8,257 nucleotides of DNA, taken from positions 1 through 8,257 of the forward strand of contig JBGPBY010000332.1 in the NCBI GenBank assembly GCA_041481485.1. Direction: 5' to 3'. Below are positions 6,034 to 8,257 of the stretch, one piece after another. Positions within the stretch are counted from its first letter, which is position 1. Every line of letters starts with the position of its first letter. This DNA is from JBGPBY01 sp041481485 (GTDB lineage Bacteria > Acidobacteriota > Terriglobia > 20CM-2-55-15). Position numbers and translations under genes: made by a program. The notes under the pieces are model-generated. The model saw only the letters and a list, made by a program, of their open reading frames with translations, did not search any database and had not been told where the DNA came from.

Positions 6034-7764
6034 CTAACGGACGCGGATCACGGGTATATCCACATCCGCTGAAGTTCCCTCACCCACTGTTAGTTCTTTT
6101 CCGTTGATCTCATTGAGGCGCATGAACATCGGATCGCGCCAGGAATCCTTTTCGACCTCTTCCCAGGCAAACAATTTGTATTGTCCCGGAGAAATATGCT
6201 CGAAGTGAAATGCGCCTGCGGCGTCGGTAACCATGCTTTGATAGAGATCGATGCGTTGTCGTTGTGCCGGGGCGGGAAGCAATGCCACGGTGACGTTGGA
6301 GAGCGGCGCGCCGCTTTCATCGCGCGCGAAACCGCGCAGCTTTCCGGCGTTGTTTCCAATCACAACCTGAACATCTCCCTGCGGCACGTTCGCCACGCGT
6401 AACGCATCGTTCAGCAGATCGAGGCTTCCCAGCTGAATCTCTTTCACATAACCGGAATCGAGTCCCGAGATGTTGAAGATATAGTCACCCGCTGCAGCAT
6501 TCTGCAACGTGAAGCGCCCATTGGATGGAATTTGCTGCGGAACATCCAGCATGGATGCCACGGTGCTCTTGAGGCCCACGCGTACTCGGGCAAGATCCGC
6601 TGCCGCGACACCTGAGATTTGACCGGAAATCGCCCGGCCGGGCGCGACGGGGATTCGAACGTCGTTGACATCGGAGTACTTCAAATCTACCTTGAGCTGC
6701 CCGCCGATGCGTCCAGCGTCGGAGTCCGCAAATGCGGTTAAGAGATAGGTTCCGGGCGGCATGGGGATGCCTCGGAACTGACCGTTGCGATCGGCCGGCA
6801 TCATGATGGTGTTGTCGACGACGATCCTTCCCCCGGTCACATTGACAATGCTCGCCGTGGTGAACTGAAGATTGGGGTTGAATGGAGTCACAATAATTGT
6901 GGCGTTGCGCACCGGCATTCCCGTGGTGACGTCGAGGACTGAACCTGTAATCGTCAGCATAGCCACGCGTTCCACAACGATATCCGGATTACGAAGTTCA
7001 TTGCCGGAGGCGAGATTGATCGGCGCTGCATAATACACATCGGAACTCCCGCCGAAGTAGACCGGAGCATAGTTTTTTTCGGGAGAAAATGACGCTGTCG
7101 CGCGATCGGCGATGGTTCCTGTCTGTCCGGCGCTGAAGCTTGTGACCACAGCCCCCGGCATTGGCGGTCCCAGTCCGGCGTATGAAGGCGACCGAATGGT
7201 GTCTGATGGTTCGGGCTGAGCGCTCAGATAGTATTGGCCGGGAGGCAATCCGAAAAACCGGTATTCCCCGAGATCGTTCGAAGCCATCGACGCGACGGGC
7301 ACCATCACCCGCCAGGCATCGCGATAGCTGGTTTTCCACAAGTGAACCTGTGCGTCGGCAATCGCTTCTCCGGAAACATCGATCAGCCGGCCGGAAATGG
7401 TATTGCTGCGAATCATCGAAATCCGTACGTCCGTCAAGCGCTGTCCGGCGGTCACCGTCAATATCGCAGCGTTGCTGTTAGGGCCGCGCTGCCCGAGTTG
7501 CGATCTCACGTAGCCGGTGCGGCTCGATGTGAGGGAGTAGCGGCCTGGCTCCAAATTTCGAAATGTGAATTTGCCGTCTGTTCCGGTTGTCGCCGGATAC
7601 CGCATGCTGGAGTTGGTAATGGATTGAAGATCGAGCGTAGCTTTTGGAATCGGCCCTCCGGTAAGGAAATCGACAAGAACCCCTTCGATTGAAGCGGAGG
7701 TATTCTGCGCCGCATGGACGACCGGAACGGCAGCCAGGACCAGAAGCACCAACAGTCGTTTCAT
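6034..7764 (-). CDS. secreted carboxypeptidase-regulatory-like multi-module protein
   Basis: This 576-residue protein has a clear Sec signal peptide (MKRLLVLLVLAAVPVVHA, cleavage near residue 18 or 19). It consists of about five beta-sandwich modules of the CarboxypepD_reg/Cna-B-like type. Each opens with I-x-G-x-(L/V/I) and closes with a G-x-(F/Y)-x-(F/L)-...-P-G-x-Y pattern: about 24-80 (FTFRNLEPGRYSL), 122-180 (GEYRFFGLPPGQYYL), 271-345 (GQFRGIPMPPGTYLL), 379-433 (GRFTLQNAAAGDYIF) and 474-535 (GAFHFEHISPGQYKLFAWE). No catalytic domain, Cys residue, TonB barrel or anchor was seen. Such proteins are abundant in Acidobacteriota, and their role (surface binding or structural) is unclear. ATG at 7764 is preferred over an in-frame ATG at 7788: it places the signal peptide at the terminus and overlaps the stop of the upstream paralogue in an ATGA, implying translational coupling. 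Stop is TAG. Confidence 0.85.
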   Translation of the reverse strand: MKRLLVLLVLAAVPVVHAAQNTSASIEGVLVDFLTGGPIPKATLDLQSITNSSMRYPATTGTDGKFTFRNLEPGRYSLTSSRTGYVRSQLGQRGPNSNAAILTVTAGQRLTDVRISMIRSNTISGRLIDVSGEAIADAQVHLWKTSYRDAWRVMVPVASMASNDLGEYRFFGLPPGQYYLSAQPEPSDTIRSPSYAGLGPPMPGAVVTSFSAGQTGTIADRATASFSPEKNYAPVYFGGSSDVYYAAPINLASGNELRNPDIVVERVAMLTITGSVLDVTTGMPVRNATIIVTPFNPNLQFTTASIVNVTGGRIVVDNTIMMPADRNGQFRGIPMPPGTYLLTAFADSDAGRIGGQLKVDLKYSDVNDVRIPVAPGRAISGQISGVAAADLARVRVGLKSTVASMLDVPQQIPSNGRFTLQNAAAGDYIFNISGLDSGYVKEIQLGSLDLLNDALRVANVPQGDVQVVIGNNAGKLRGFARDESGAPLSNVTVALLPAPAQRQRIDLYQSMVTDAAGAFHFEHISPGQYKLFAWEEVEKDSWRDPMFMRLNEINGKELTVGEGTSADVDIPVIRVR

Positions 7765-8257
7765 TGCCCACCGGTCCCACTGTTCCACGGTATGACTTTC
7801 AATTCCACCGGATCATTGTTTCCGGCTGCAATTCTCACCGTGATGCCGAGATTTTCCCGGCTGCGCAGAAACTCCGGATCGAACCACGCTCCGTCGGCAA
7901 TGTCTTCCCATGCGAACAGTTTGTATTCGCCGGGCGCAATGCCTTGAAAACGAAATCGGCCGCTGCCATCGCTTGAGGCGTATCGAAACAGATCCATGCG
8001 CGAACGGCGTGCGGGATCCGGCACGAGTACCGCGGTAACATTAGGCGCCGCTTCGCGGTTCTGATCCATGGTGCGGCCGCTGATGGCGCCGGAATCGTTG
8101 GCGAAAACAATCTCGAGTGGATTCATCATGACGGTGGTTACACGAAGACCGTCAGCCAGCACGTCGCTGCGTCCCATGGTGATGGATTTCAAATAGGCGT
8201 CTTGCGGCATTCCGGAAATCTTTACCGTGTATTCGCCGACTGGAACGGCACGCAGCA
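7761..8257 (-). CDS. carboxypeptidase-regulatory-like protein, partial (C-terminal 164 aa)
   Basis: The 3' part of a reverse-strand gene whose start lies beyond the right edge; the frame is open to the last complete codon (8253-8255). The visible residues begin LRAVPVGEYTVKISG and run through a final module ISGRTMDQ...GRFRFQGIAPGEYKLFAWEDI to the stop TGA at 7761-7763. This tail aligns along its whole length with the C-terminus of the next gene: IAPGEYKLFAWED against ISPGQYKLFAWEE, and RSRMDLFRY against RQRIDLYQS. The two are therefore paralogues. A Met codon at 8210 is internal and not a credible start. Stop and next start overlap as ATGA, so both genes are probably on one message. Confidence 0.85.
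   Translation of the reverse strand, partial: LRAVPVGEYTVKISGMPQDAYLKSITMGRSDVLADGLRVTTVMMNPLEIVFANDSGAISGRTMDQNREAAPNVTAVLVPDPARRSRMDLFRYASSDGSGRFRFQGIAPGEYKLFAWEDIADGAWFDPEFLRSRENLGITVRIAAGNNDPVELKVIPWNSGTGGQ

Noticed and set aside
7765..7788. Upstream in-frame ATG at 7788 for the 6034-7764 gene
   Set aside because: It would add eight residues (MEQWDRWA) before a canonical signal peptide and would overlap the previous gene by more than the clean ATGA junction.
8208..8210. ATG at 8210 as the start of the right-edge gene
   Set aside because: The frame stays open upstream to the window edge and encodes a typical module strand (PVGEYTVKISG) before this Met, so the Met is internal.

Overview
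The window looks like a piece of an environmental bacterial genome, most plausibly Acidobacteriota (Solibacter/Bryobacter- or Vicinamibacter-like). This placement is an inference. It rests on moderately GC-rich coding DNA, an exported PQQ-dependent alcohol dehydrogenase-like protein, and tandem secreted proteins built from carboxypeptidase-regulatory-like beta-sandwich modules, a combination common in that phylum. No rRNA, tRNA, CRISPR array, integrase or transposase gene was seen.

Layout. Positions 1-168 are intergenic and hold a dispersed-type palindrome and a candidate promoter. Positions 169-3561 (+) encode a 1130-residue cytosolic protein with three parts: an N-terminal RelE/ParE-like domain, a compact UvrD-type (SF1) helicase core with all main motifs intact, and a long C-terminal array of TPR-like helical repeats. 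Positions 3562-3852 are intergenic, with one weakly supported small reverse-strand ORF. Positions 3853-5778 (+) encode a 641-residue exported PQQ beta-propeller dehydrogenase without a haem c site. It has a WDYD active-site motif whose second Asp resembles the lanthanide-type marker, and a Pro/Ala-rich segment before its last strand. Positions 5777-5923 form a striking 147-bp fold-back element: a perfect 69-bp stem with a 9-nt loop, whose first two bases are the last two bases of the dehydrogenase stop codon. Positions 6034-7764 (-) and 7761-8257 (-, 5' end outside the window) are two paralogous multi-module secreted proteins joined by an ATGA start/stop overlap, so they are probably one operon read toward the fold-back element.

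How the parts relate. The two reverse genes clearly act as a unit. The dehydrogenase and the reverse operon converge on the fold-back, which could act as a two-way transcription barrier or be an inserted non-autonomous element. The helicase gene appears to stand alone, with its own candidate promoter and no visible partner or antitoxin gene. The two most unusual items are the RelE-like/helicase/TPR fusion and the perfect 147-bp inverted repeat touching a stop codon.
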